This document shows positions 22,401 through 32,441 of a stretch of 64,000 nucleotides of DNA, piece by piece. Made by a program: the position numbers and the translations under genes. The stretch is from Hygrophila difformis (taxonomy: Eukaryota; Streptophyta; Magnoliopsida; Lamiales; Acanthaceae): contig JAOANR010000005.1 of assembly GCA_030278955.1 (NCBI GenBank), positions 29,007,849 through 29,071,848 on the forward strand, given 5' to 3'. Below the pieces are notes generated by a model. It saw only the letters and a list, made by a program, of their open reading frames with translations, ran no database searches and had not been told where the DNA came from. Position 1 is the stretch's first letter; every line of letters starts with the position of its first letter.

Positions 22401-24302
22401 AAAGGAATGGGAGCCGTGCTACTTCAAGATGGAAGAGCTGTAGCATATCACAGTGAGAAATGGGGCGGAGCTGCTCTCAATTATCCTACCTATGATAAAG
22501 AGCTCTATGCTATTGTGCGAGCCTTACGAACTTGGCAACACTATCTCATGGGAAGAGAATTCATAATCCACACGGATCATGAAACTCTCAAACACTTGAA
22601 GAGCCAAGGGCAAGTGAGTAAACGGCATGCAAGATGGATTGGATTTATTGATATTTTTCCCTACATCATAAAGTATAAAAAGGGTAAGGAAAACGTAGTG
22701 GCCGACGCACTATCGAGAAGGTTTGCTTTAATTTCTTACGCTACTACGCATTTACTTGGATTTGATCATATTAAGGAATTATATGCTAATGATCAAGATT
22801 TTGGAGATATTTGGTTTAAATGTGAAATACATGGTTTTGAGGATTTCTACAGGTTCGAAGGATACCTCTACCAAGGGAATAAGCTTTGTATTCCTAAATG
22901 TTCTTTAAGAGAACTTCTTATTCAAGAAGTACACGGAGGAAGTGTAATGGGACACTTTGGTGTCAACAATACTATGGAAATACTTGGTGAGAAATTTTAT
23001 TGGCCGAGCATGAAGAAAGATGTTGCTGCATACATTTCTAAATGTATCACATGCCTCAAGGCCAAATCTACGCTTAAACCGCATGGGCTATACAAGCCAT
23101 TGCCGCCACCTGAAGGGCCTTGGCTAGATATTAGCATGGATTTTGTACTTGGTTTACCTAGAACAGCACGCGCTAAAGATTCTATCTTTGTTGTGGTTGA
23201 CAGGTTTTCCAAAATGGCTCACTTTATCCCGTGCGCTAAGACCAACGACGCTCACCATGTGGCTAAGATTTTCTTTAAAGAGGTGGTACGTTTACATGGA
23301 GTGCCAAAATCGATTGTCTCAGACCGCGACGCTAAATTTGTAAGTTACTTTTGGAAGTCATTATGGCATGAGATTGGTACCAAACTGTTATTTTCCTCTT
23401 CTTACCACCCACAAACCGATGGTCAGACAGAATCAGTCAATCGGGTTTTGGGTAATTTGCTTCGCATAATTGTGCATAGCAATAGTAAGAGTTGGGACGA
23501 ATGTTTACCATATATAGAGTTTGCTTATAATCGCCATATACATAGTGCAACTCATATGTCACCTTTTGAAGTCGTTTATGGCTTTAACCCTCTTACTCCT
23601 ACTGATTTGTTGCCATTGCCACGCAATGAGCATATGAATATTAATGGCAGAGACCGTGCTAGAGCTATTAAGGAGATGCATAAGAATGTCAAGGAGAGCC
23701 TTGAGAAATCAGCTGCTACTTATGCTAAGTATGCAAATCGAGGGAAGAAAGAATTGGTCTTAAACCCCGGTGATTGGGTATGGGTACATATGAGGAAAGA
23801 AAGGTTTCCGATGCAAAGACGCAACAAGTTATCTCCAAGAGGAGACGGACCTTTCAAAGTGCTTGAGCGAATCAACAACAACGCCTATAAGTTGGAGTTG
23901 CCCGGTGATTATAATATCAATGCTACATTTAATGTTGCTGATCTTTCTCTTTTCGACAGGGCTGACGAAGAGCAAGAACGGTTGATGGCTCAACCTTCGC
24001 AAGGGGGAGGGGATGACATGGATGCCCCGACGGTCAACGCGATGGTCAACATTGCAATCCCATATTTCGGTGAAGGACCAAAGACGAGAGCTAGAATCAA
24101 CAAGTTCATTCATGCCTTGGAGAATTATATAAAGCAAGGAAGTTCAATTGAGGAAGAACAAGAGGAAGCACACGTGGCAGCAGGCTGTTCGGTCACGTCG
24201 TCGTATTTCAACGTTCCCGAAAATGCGATTTCAAGGCTTGGTTGGAAAGGCGACGTTCTAAGGATCGCGTGGGCTTTTGAATCGCCTCAATCGGAGTTCT
24301 AG
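19407..24302 (+). CDS. gag-pol: Gag-Pol polyprotein of element B
   Basis: An intact 1631-aa polyprotein starting MATMEDLM. Gag core lies at about 120-230 (NEFLEW, YALTWW), CCHC knuckle at 349-362 (CFKCQRKGHYANEC) and an acidic linker at about 390-430. Protease has D474-N-G in place of the common D-S/T-G, as in A. Reverse transcriptase has YFDD at 846-849; RNase H begins with D995; integrase has catalytic D1245, D1306 and E1342 (DD35E), preceded by an HHCC zinc motif. The tail after FNVADL continues through the polypurine tract (peptide QGGGD) into the LTR for about 95 residues. That part includes GPKTRARINKF, matching GPCSKQRAKRF of A in the same place, so the LTR-encoded tail is probably genuine protein. 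No chromodomain is seen. With identical LTRs it is a candidate active element. Confidence 0.95.
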   Translation: MATMEDLMNAITSLGVKMDSQKGELQNEIGQVKGDMLRYQSNLEKRMNAHLRNIEDAAQAQIREAMGTTSKTSPIRQRPGKGIDLESDEDSPRVSHDEESPRHNNRRAVRNVTRQDEGVKGIKFSIPSFKGTNDPNEFLEWRSRMEFIFACHNYTERKKLQLAIVEFKEYALTWWEKMQKDCVKLGLEPINTWGSLIRTMEHRFVPPMYKRQLLRKLESLTQGSKSVDEYYKEMETLMLRAQINEDEESTMARFMEGLRKEIMEIVDLYPHETIEELVNLATKTERNVKKRHPSNFKSNTNSKTTNSWGSKPWNNGAQKGAVPKPFDKSKDFPKEDKPKTFNKAKDVTCFKCQRKGHYANECPNERKVFDKKNGVMRNIVILQDGGMTFLSDSETEKEENEEGENEYDCDYEDDDPTQEVDHVGEIEDELSIVAMRSLSALKENVDGDRVKDQRENLFHTKCKIMGHMAAVIVDNGSCTNAVSWDVIDKCGIKSSPHPKPYHLQWMNQGGEMKVTKQALVPICISSYEEDVLCDIIPMTACHILLGRPWQSDHGVIYDGKLNTIRFMHKGKRIEISSLSLKQVRADQEKLKAKIKAKTKAKAKAKGESSSSPMLTSIKELKHELSHTPQGSIFLMVCKDAVTSNEHDTSLSNFPITFARMLEENQDVYPEELPAGLPPIRGIEHKIDFTPGSSIPNRPAYRMNPEETKEVQKQVQELLDKGWVRESMSPCAVPVLLVPKKDGSWRMCVDCRAVNAITIKYRHPIPRLDDMLDEINGAVIFSKIDLRSGYHQIRMEPGDEWKTAFKTKLGLYEWLVMPFGLTNAPSTFMRLMNHTLREYIGKFVVVYFDDILIYSRSEEEHVEHVRKVFGKLREAQLYANFKKCIFHLNEVIFLGFVVSKDGLKVDNEKVKAIQEWTAPTNVGEIRRFLGMCGFFRRFVPNFSIIAAPLTSLLKKDVAYIWKPHHQEAFELLKSKLISAPILALPNFDVPFELECDASGKGMGAVLLQDGRAVAYHSEKWGGAALNYPTYDKELYAIVRALRTWQHYLMGREFIIHTDHETLKHLKSQGQVSKRHARWIGFIDIFPYIIKYKKGKENVVADALSRRFALISYATTHLLGFDHIKELYANDQDFGDIWFKCEIHGFEDFYRFEGYLYQGNKLCIPKCSLRELLIQEVHGGSVMGHFGVNNTMEILGEKFYWPSMKKDVAAYISKCITCLKAKSTLKPHGLYKPLPPPEGPWLDISMDFVLGLPRTARAKDSIFVVVDRFSKMAHFIPCAKTNDAHHVAKIFFKEVVRLHGVPKSIVSDRDAKFVSYFWKSLWHEIGTKLLFSSSYHPQTDGQTESVNRVLGNLLRIIVHSNSKSWDECLPYIEFAYNRHIHSATHMSPFEVVYGFNPLTPTDLLPLPRNEHMNINGRDRARAIKEMHKNVKESLEKSAATYAKYANRGKKELVLNPGDWVWVHMRKERFPMQRRNKLSPRGDGPFKVLERINNNAYKLELPGDYNINATFNVADLSLFDRADEEQERLMAQPSQGGGDDMDAPTVNAMVNIAIPYFGEGPKTRARINKFIHALENYIKQGSSIEEEQEEAHVAAGCSVTSSYFNVPENAISRLGWKGDVLRIAWAFESPQSEF
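23980..24013 (+). other. Hairpin plus polypurine tract (B)
   Basis: GGTTGATGGCTCAACC (23980-23995) forms the same 6-bp-arm hairpin as in A. The polypurine tract AAGGGGGAGGGGA (24001-24013) starts five bases later and abuts the LTR. Confidence 0.85.
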
Positions 24303-25568
24303 AACTCCGGGAAACGTATCCTTAACATACGCTAAATAAAGGGGTCATGAAAGGGAGACAAGAAACCATGATTTCTATTACATCTTCCTTAAACAAACCT
24401 AGTCAAGTTTAAACAACCTTAAACGAGTTTTGGATGATATATCATACTTTGATAATCATGATTATGAACTTGATTAAGTACTAAACATCTCTTAATGACT
24501 TCTAATCTTGTTTTGAAGGTGTTAAGGACAACCGAAGAACACTTACATGCCTTAGTCTTTTGATATATCTTTTCCCTTGCTTTGTTCCTATGCTATGTCA
24601 TTATAAGTGCTTTGTTCTTATGAAATTTCCCATCTTTTATAGGCATAGGGCGAGATTGGAAGCAACAAAGCATTGCCGAAGCTCACAAATAACTTCAGCA
24701 AAGTTCATCACATGGCGTGAAGAGAAGTGATATAGCGAGGAGGAAAGTCTGGACAGTGCGAGAGGATTCCGTCACAATCCACGCGATGTTCAGTATATCG
24801 CGAGGAAGAGATCAGTATATCGCGAGCAAAGTTCTGGACATATCGCGAGCATTTCATCACATCGCGAGCAAAGTTCAGTACATGGCGGGAAGGAAGCTTT
24901 GAAGTGGAAGTTACTTCACTTGCAACTTGTTGAGAAGGTCACCACTAAAGAAGGGGGAAACTTGTCACCTCTTGAGGAGGTCATATGTAACTTCCTTTGT
25001 TGACTTTTAAGGCATTAAGTGGGAGAGTGTAACTTCCCTTGTAACTTGTTTACCTCTTTAGTAGGTCATCTTTACTTGTAATCATAGGTCACTCCTATCC
25101 TCCCTCCATCTATAAATAGGGGATGACTTGAATTCATTTGTAATCTTTCAACCTTTTGATCATTTGTAAAACTTGAGATTTTTCTCATTTGGAATGAAAT
25201 ATTCCTTCTTCTTTTCTTTCAATTTTCGTCACTTGTGAAGGGTGAGAAAATGAGAGACGTTTAGCCTACGTGAGGGCGTGAAATCGGGTGAAGCTTGGAG
25301 TAGCTTTGTTCGTGGAGACGAGGAATGGACGTCCTCGGGTTCCCTCGGTCGATTGCTCGATTTGGAGTGGATGAGGCCATGTAGAAGGCATTGGTTGCTT
25401 CCATCGAGATCGTGTCATGAGGCTAAGTCCGCTATCCTTTCAATTCCGCATTATTTTCTCTTTTTCCATCGGATCGCAACTCTCAAACTCTGATCTCTTC
25501 TCCGCTTAGGATATATGTGCGATTCGACTTTGTTGTTGTTTTTCGATCATCCATAAGGATCCATGGCA
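24014..25568 (+). repeat. Element B 3' LTR
   Basis: 1555 bp, matching 16262-17816. The gag-pol stop codon is at 24300-24302 inside it. The right target duplication GTGCC follows at 25569. Confidence 0.97.
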
Positions 25569-28152
25569 GTGCCCGTCGGGTGGCTTGTCGGTAAAACAGT
25601 GCCCGTCGGGGCATTTCGGTAAAACGGCGCCAATCGGTTGGCTTGTCGGTAAAACGGGCCCGTCGGTGGCCTGTGTAAAACGGTGCCCATCGGGAGTATT
25701 TCGGTAAAACGGTGCCCGTCCGGTGGCCTGCTAGTAAAACTGTGCCCGTCAGGTGGCCTGTCGGTAAAACTGTGCCCGTCGGGGGTATTACGGTAATACG
25801 TTGCCCGTGGGTGGTATTTCGGTAAAACGGTGCCCGTCGGGTGGCCTTTCAGTAAAACGATGCCCGTCGGCTGGCCTATCGGCAAAACAGTGCCCCTCGG
25901 GTGGTATGTCGGTAAAACGATGCCCATCGATAAAACGGTGCCCCTCGGTGGCCTGTCGGTAAAACGGTGCCGGTCGGGGGCACTTCGGTAAAACGGTGCC
26001 CGTCGGTGGCCTATCGGTAAAACGATGCCCGTCGGGGGCATTTCGGTAAAATGGTGCCCGTCGGGTGGCCTGTCAGTAAAAGGGTGCCCGTCGGGTGGCC
26101 TGTCAGTAAACCGGTGCCCGTCGCGGGTATTTCGGTAAAACGGTGCCCGTCGGGTGGCCCGTCGATAAAACGGTACCCGTCGGTGGGGGGCATTTCGGTA
26201 AAACAGAGCCCATTGGTTGGCCTGTCAGTAAAACGGTGCCTGTCGGGTGGCCTGTCGGTAAAACGTTGCCCGTCAGTGGTATTTCAGTAAAACGGTGCCC
26301 GTTGGGTGGCCTGTTAGTAAAACGGTGCCCGTCGGGTGGCCTGTCAGTAAAACGTTGCCCGTCGGTGGTATTTCGGTAAAACGGTGCCCGTCGGGTGGCT
26401 TTTCAGTAAAACGGTGCCCGTCGGGTGGGGGCATTTCGGTAAAACGGTGCTCATTGGGTGGCCTGTTAGTAAAACGGTGCCCGTCGAGTGGCCTGTCGGT
26501 AAAACGTTGCCCGTCGGTGGTATTTCGGTAAAATGGTGCCCGTTGGGTGGCCTATCGGCAAAACAGTGCTCCTCGGGTGGTATGTAGGTAAAACGATGCC
26601 CGTCGGTGGCCTGTCGGTAGAACAATGCCCGTCGGGGGCATTTCGATAAAACGGTGCCCGTCGTGTGGCCTCTCCGTAAAACGGTGCCCGTCGGGTGGCC
26701 TGTCGGTAAAACGGTGCCCGTCGGGGTATTTCGGTAAAACGGTGCACAACGGGTGGCCTGTCAGTAAATCGGTGCCCGTCGGGTGGTATGTCGGTAAAAC
26801 GAGGCCTGTCGGGAGTATTTCGGTAAAACGGTGCCCGTCGGGTGGCCTGTCAGTAAAACGGTGCCCGTCGGGTGGCTTGTCGGTAAAACAGTGCCCGTCG
26901 GGGCATTTCGGTAAAACGGCGCCAATCGGTTGGCCTGTCGGTAAAACGGGCCCGTCGGTGGCCTGTGTAAAACGGTGCCCATCGGGGGTATTTCGGTAAA
27001 ACGGTGCCCGTCCGGTGGCCTGCTAGTAAAACTGTGCCCGTCAGGTGGCCTGTCGGTAAAACGCTGCCCGTCGGGGGTATTACGGTAATACGTTGCCCGT
27101 GGGTGGTATTTCGGTAAAACGGTGCCCGTCGGGTGGCCTTTCAGTAAAACGATGCCCGTCGGCTGGCCTATCGGCAAAACAGTGCCCCTCGGGTGGTATG
27201 TCGGTAAAACGATGCCCATCGATAAAACGGTGCCCCTCGGTGGCCTGTCGGTAAAACGGTGCCGGTCGGGGGCACTTCGGTAAAACGGTGCCCGTCGGTG
27301 GCCTATCGGTAAAACGATGCCCGTCGGGGGCATTTCGGTAAAATGGTGCCCGTCGGGTGGCCTGTCAGTAAAAGGGTGCCCGTCGGGTGGCCTGTCAGTA
27401 AACCGGTGCCCGTCGCGGGTATTTCGGTAAAACGGTGCCCGTCGGGTGGCCCGTCGATAAAACGGTACCCGTCGGTGGGGGGCATTTCGGTAAAACAGAG
27501 CCCATTGGTTGGCCTGTCAGTAAAACGGTGCCTGTCGGGTGGCCTGTCGGTAAAACGTTGCCCGTCAGTGGTATTTCAGTAAAACGGTGCCCGTTGGGTG
27601 GCCTGTTAGTAAAACGGTGCCCGTCGGGTGGCCTGTCAGTAAAACGTTGCCCGTCGGTGGTATTTCGGTAAAACGGTGCCCGTCGGGTGGCTTTTCAGTA
27701 AAACGGTGCCCGTCGGGTGGGGGCATTTCGGTAAAACGGTGCTCATTGGGTGGCCTGTTAGTAAAACGGTGCCCGTCGAGTGGCCTGTCGGTAAAACGTT
27801 GCCCGTCGGTGGTATTTCGGTAAAATGGTGCCCGTTGGGTGGCCTATCGGCAAAACAGTGCTCCTCGGGTGGTATGTAGGTAAAACGATGCCCGTCGGTG
27901 GCCTGTCGGTAGAACAATGCCCGTCGGGGGCATTTCGATAAAACGGTGCCCGTCGTGTGGCCTCTCCGTAAAACGGTGCCCGTCGGGTGGCCTGTCGGTA
28001 AAACGGTGCCCGTCGGGGTATTTCGGTAAAACGGTGCACAACGGGTGGCCTGTCAGTAAATCGGTGCCCGTCGGGTGGTATGTCGGTAAAACGAGGCCTG
28101 TCGGGAGTATTTCGGTAAAACGGTGCCCGTCGGGTGGCCTGTCAGTAAAACG
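25569..28152 (+). repeat. 1292-bp tandem duplication inside the array
   Basis: Copies 25569-26860 and 26861-28152 match almost base for base, and a partial third copy runs from 28153 to about 28505 before diverging. This is a recent event compared with the spread seen between other array units. Confidence 0.85.
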
Positions 28153-29515
28153 GTGCCCGTCGGGTGGCTTGTCGGTAAAACAGTGCCCGTCGGGGCATTT
28201 CGGTAAAACGGCGCCAATCGGTTGGCCTGTCGGTAAAACGGGCCCGTCGGTGGCCTGTGTAAAACGGTGCCCATCGGGGGTATTTCGGTAAAACGGTGCC
28301 CGTCCGGTGGCCTGCTAGTAAAACTGTGCCCGTCAGGTGGCCTGTCGGTAAAACGCTGCCCGTCGGGGGTATTACGGTAATACGTTGCCCGTGGGTGGTA
28401 TTTCGGTAAAACGGTGCCCGTCGGGTGGCCTTTCAGTAAAACGATGCCCGTCGGCTGGCCTATCGGCAAAACAGTGCCCCTCGGGTGGTATGTCGGTAAA
28501 ACGATGCCCGACGATAAAACGGTGCCCCACGGTGCCCTGTCGGTAAAACGGTGCCCGTCGGGGGCATTTCGGTAAAACGGTGCCCGTCGGTGGCCTTTCG
28601 ATAAAACGATGCACGTCCTGGGAATTTCGGTAAAACGGTTCCCGTCGGCTGGCCTATCCGTAAAACGGTGCCCCTCGGGTGGCCGGGTATTTCGTTAAAA
28701 CGGTGACCGTCGGGTGGCCTGTCAGTAAAACGGTGCCCGTCGGGTGGCCTATCGGCAAAATAGTGCCCCTCGGGTGGTATGTCGGTAAAACGATGCCCAT
28801 CGATAAAACGGTGCCCCTTGGTGGCCTGTCGGTAAAATGGTGCCCGTCGGGGGCACTTCGGTAAAACGGTGCCCGTCGGTGGCCTATCGGTAAAACGATG
28901 CCCGTCGGGGGCATTTCGGTAAAACGGTGCCCGTCGGTGACCTGTTGATAAAACGATGCCCGTCGGTGGCATTTCGGTAAACAGTTCCCGTCGGCTGGCC
29001 TGTCCGTAAAACGGTGCCTGTCGGGTGGCCGGGTATTTTGTTAAAATGGTGACCGTCGGGTGGCCTGTCAGTAAAACGGTGCCCGTCGGGTGGCCTGTCG
29101 GCAAAATAGTGTCCGTCGGGTGGTATGTCGGTAAAACGATGCCCGTCGATAAAACGGTGCCTGTCGGTGGCCTGTCGGTAAAACGATGCCCGTCGGGGGC
29201 ATTTTGGTAAAATGTTGCCCGTCGTGTGGCCTGTCAGTAAAAGGGTGCCCGTCGGGTGGCCTGTCAGTAAAACGGTGCCCGTCGCGGGTATTTCGGTAAA
29301 ATGGTGCCCGTCAGGTGGCCCGTCGATAAAACGGTGCCCGTCGGTGGGAGCATTTCGGTAAAACAGAGCCCATTAGTTGGCCTGTCAGTAAAACGGTGCC
29401 TGTCGGGTGGCCTGTCGGTAAAACGTTGCCCGTCGGTGGTATTTCAGTAAAACGGTGCCCGTTGGGTGGCCTGTTAGTAAAACGGTGCCCGTCGGGTGGC
29501 CTGTCAGTAAAACGT

Positions 29516-30033
29516 TGCCCGTCGGTGGTATTTCGGTAAAACGGTGCCCGTCGGGTGGCTTTTCAGTAAAACGGTGCCCGTCGGGTGGGGGCATTTCGGT
29601 AAAACGGTGCTCATTGGGTGGCCTGTTAGTAAAACGGTGCCCGTCGGGTGGCCTGTCGGTAAAATGTTGCCCGTCGGTGGTCTTTCGGTAAAATGGTGCC
29701 CGTCGGGTGGCCTATCGGCAAAACAGTGCTCCTCGGGTGGTATGTAGGTAAAACGATGCCCGTCTATAAAACGGTGCCCGTCGGTGGTATTTCGGTAAAA
29801 CGGTGCCCGTCGGGTGGCTTTTCAGTAAAACGGTGCCCGTCGGGTGGGGGCATTTCGGTAAAACGGTGCTCATTGGGTGGCCTGTTAGTAAAACGGTGCC
29901 CGTCGGGTGGCCTGTCGGTAAAATGTTGCCCGTCGGTGGTCTTTCGGTAAAATGGTGCCCGTCGGGTGGCCTATCGGCAAAACAGTGCTCCTCGGGTGGT
30001 ATGTAGGTAAAACGATGCCCGTCTATAAAACGG
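29516..30033 (+). repeat. 259-bp tandem duplication inside the array
   Basis: 29516-29774 is repeated at 29775-30033, including the GGGTGGGGGCATTTCGG variant. Block 1 has only one copy at the equivalent place (15991 pairs with 30062 at an offset 259 larger than its neighbours), so it arose after the larger copying event. Confidence 0.8.
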
Positions 30034-30400
30034 TGCCCGTCGGTGGCCTGTCGGTAGAACAATGCCCGTCGGGGGCATTTCGATAAAACGGTGCCCGTCG
30101 TGTGGCCTCTCCGTAAAACGGTGCCCGTCGGGTGGCCTGTCGGTAAAACGGTGCCCGTCGGGGTATTTCGGCAAAACGGTGCACAACGGGTGGCCTGTCA
30201 GTAAATCGGTGCCCGTCGGGTGGCCTGTCGGCAAAAGAGTGCCCGCCGGGTGGTATGTCGGTAAAACGAGGCCCGTCGGGAGTATTTCGGTAAAACGGTG
30301 CCCGTCGGGTGGCCTGTCAGTAAAACGGTGCCCGTCGGGTGGCTTGTCGGTAAAACAGTGCCCGTCGGGGCATTTCGGTAAAACGGCGCCAATCGGTTGG

Positions 30401-31381
30401 TGACATGAATCAACCCGATGGATCTAAGTTGGTATCAACTTGTAAAATAAGAACAAGGGAAAATAAAATGGATAGGGAAGCAATCACAATTAAAGGGGGT
30501 TAGGAGAAGCTAAACAAGGTATGAAGACCTTGTCCTCAACTCAATCTAACCATCCAAGAACCTTGATTAGTAACCATTTTTGGATGCTTCAATTCCAAAA
30601 TGGTGAGGGTTTCCCAATAAACACTCAAAGGGGTATTGTTCAAACTTGGTTTGAGACAATGTGATCTTTTGCAACAAATAAGAGAAGTGTTCTCAATATT
30701 AAATTCAACAAAAGATGAAAGACATTGTTTGGGAGGACATATATATAGGCCTTCAAGTTACAAGGGCAAAATAGGAAGAAAAATACATGAAAAACCCTAG
30801 AAAACATGAAAAATGGCATACTGGACAGACTTTGTCGCGGAACAGGATCCGTGTCGCGGAACAGGCATCGCGACTGGGTCTGTGTCGCGGAACATGGCAT
30901 CGCGACTGGGTCTGTGTCGCGGAACAGCCTTTGTCGCGGAGTCTTTGTCGCGGAACAGACTTTGTCGCGGAACAGCCTTTGTCGCGGAACAGACTTTGTC
31001 GCGGAACAGGGCCTTTGTCGCGGTACCTTGTCGCGGAGCACAGTTTCGCGCCAAAGGTGGTTTAGCGACAGGAGCCCTAAAAAATCCAACAAGTCTAGAG
31101 CGGACCCCACAATAGTGTTTAATTTATTACATGCCATTGTTTAAACTAGAATAAGTCTGAATTAAACAAAATAACAGTTCAACACTTCCGATCATTGACT
31201 GGTCTCCGGCCGGCGACGGCGGCGGCGCCGACCAAACTCCGGCCAAGTTCCGGTCAACTTTCGGCGAACTCCGATCAAGCTCCGGTGACGTCCGGCGGTG
31301 CTCCGGCGGTGTTCCGGCGACTCTCCGGTGATCCCCATTTGACCCGAATTGGTAATCGGGTTGGTCCGGACTTCCACGTCA
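30401..31381 (-). repeat. Element D 3' LTR
   Basis: On the minus strand it runs from TGACGTGG (31381) to ATTCATGTCA (30401), 981 bp. It contains the end of the D frame, GCCGGA-rich sequence, a GGTCAA box, an E2F-like site, a GTCGCGGAACAG repeat and TATATATA at 30740-30747. Confidence 0.93.
30831..31055 (-). promoter_or_regulatory. GTCGCGG repeat and E2F-like site in the D LTR
   Basis: GTCGCGGAACAG-type units fill 30831-31040. Next to them, TTTCGCGCCAAA at 31044-31055 is a full match to the classical two-sided E2F consensus. The second LTR has the same site at 43800-43811 and more repeat units. Both lie upstream of the TATA box in the minus-strand direction. E2F control is inferred. Confidence 0.55.
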
Positions 31382-32157
31382 TTCCCTCCCCCTTGAGAAG
31401 CTTTGGACTCCAAAGCTGATTGATATTTTTCTTTCTTGGCTTTTGAAAATCCGTCAGACCTGATCGGTGATCGCTCATATTGCCCACGGAAGGATCTCTG
31501 TCTTGATAGCGAAAAATGACAAGCTCTCAGCTGCACCCTGATTCCTTTTACTCCCAATATTGTGATCAAATAATGCATGTGACTCAAAGGAATCTTCCCA
31601 ACATATTTAAACTGACCGTGATCAGTACTCATTTTATCCGGTAGAATCAACTTCTCAAGTAAGAGCATATGATATTGATTCGGTCTCAGACTCTCAGCAT
31701 ATTCCCAGAATGGATCACGATATCCAGAATGATATTCAGAATTTAATTCTGGACTGATGGAAATATCTGGCGGGCTCAAATTTGGCTCAATCGCCTTAGA
31801 TCTCGGGGCTATTTCCAAAGTAGAAAAATGATGAGATCGTACCCTTGGTGATTTTCGGCTCGGCTCAGAAATGCTATCAGATTTGATCTCAGTGCTGGTC
31901 TCCACTACCAATTCCTCATGGCATTCTTCTTTGTCATCTGGTCTCTCAGCAATTTCCTGAACAGTTTGCTCCTTTCCGTCATGAGAATCGAAATCTGAGT
32001 TCATGGAGGATCCAGACCATAGCCGTACAGTTCCTTGAAACTTTTTGACCGAACTGCTTAGATTGTCAATCGCTCTACTTAGTTCAGCCAATTCGGCATT
32101 TTCTCTTTGCAGAGCATCCATAATATCCCTGAGAGTAGGCTCAGTATTTTCTGTCAT
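31192..32157 (-). CDS. Unknown 321-aa protein of element D
   Basis: Single frame of D, start MTENTEPTLRD at 32157, placed after the same CTAAC/T-rich stretch as the other elements. Residues 1-40 look like a short coiled coil. Residues about 103-115 (PRVRSHHFSTL) and 148-232 (DPFWE, LLEKLILPDKM, IPLSHM, LRACHF) match the C protein closely, although the rest diverges. This points to selection on a defined domain. Residues about 250-262 (SALESKASQGG) are encoded over the hairpin and polypurine tract. About 62 further residues lie in the LTR. I see no zinc knuckle, protease, RT or integrase. I do not recognise the domain; a Gag-like structural role is a guess. Confidence 0.7.
   Translation of the reverse strand: MTENTEPTLRDIMDALQRENAELAELSRAIDNLSSSVKKFQGTVRLWSGSSMNSDFDSHDGKEQTVQEIAERPDDKEECHEELVVETSTEIKSDSISEPSRKSPRVRSHHFSTLEIAPRSKAIEPNLSPPDISISPELNSEYHSGYRDPFWEYAESLRPNQYHMLLLEKLILPDKMSTDHGQFKYVGKIPLSHMHYLITILGVKGIRVQLRACHFSLSRQRSFRGQYERSPIRSDGFSKAKKEKYQSALESKASQGGGNDVEVRTNPITNSGQMGITGESPEHRRSTAGRHRSLIGVRRKLTGTWPEFGRRRRRRRPETSQ
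31382..31417 (-). other. Hairpin plus polypurine tract (D)
   Basis: On the minus strand the perfect inverted repeat AGCTTTGGAGTCCAAAGCT (31399-31417) is followed after four bases by the polypurine tract AAGGGGGAGGGAA (31382-31394), which abuts the 3' LTR. Confidence 0.8.
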
Positions 32158-32369
32158 GATGTCAACAAGACAAAGCTAACAATAATATATATAAGATGGT
32201 TAGAAAAAGAAAAGAAAAAAAATTTTGTTCTGGGTCACTCGGAATACACTCAATGTGATCACAACCCAATGCTGCAATGCTAGGAAAAATTCACAACCTG
32301 TACTAGAATGCAAACCAAGATGACCAAAAGTTAGGTTTAAGTGAGAAAGAGTGAGGACTGATTTAATGG

Positions 32370-32441
32370 GACGCGCAATACACGAAACAAAATGTAATTG
32401 CTCGACTCAATCAAATAAAAGCACAGAATCTGTGTGTGATT
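32370..32441 (-). promoter_or_regulatory. Conserved leader motif block, D copy
   Basis: On the minus strand ATCACACACAGATTCTGTGC is followed by TTGAGTCGAGC (32400-32410) and a tail ending GCGCGTC (32370). The core is about 253 nt before the ATG. Confidence 0.5.

Larger units (their letters stand above)
16262..25568 (+). mobile_element. Element B: complete autonomous Ty3/gypsy LTR retrotransposon
   Basis: A 9307-bp element with 1555-bp LTRs at an offset of 7752 bp and a perfect 5-bp target duplication, GTGCC, at 16257-16261 and 25569-25573. It sits inside a monomer of the tandem array. Primer-binding site, leader, gag-pol and polypurine tract are all present. The LTRs look identical, so insertion is recent. 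It is a different family from A: the pol region is clearly related, but leader and LTR differ. Confidence 0.97.
25569..30400 (+). repeat. Tandem array, block 2
   Basis: The array resumes in the same orientation after element B and runs to the GTTGG duplication of element D. It holds a 1292-bp tandem duplication and a 259-bp one (listed separately). Its right part, from about 27.9 to 30.3 kb, repeats block 1 (about 14.1-16.2 kb), so units of about 2 kb have also been copied. Confidence 0.93.
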
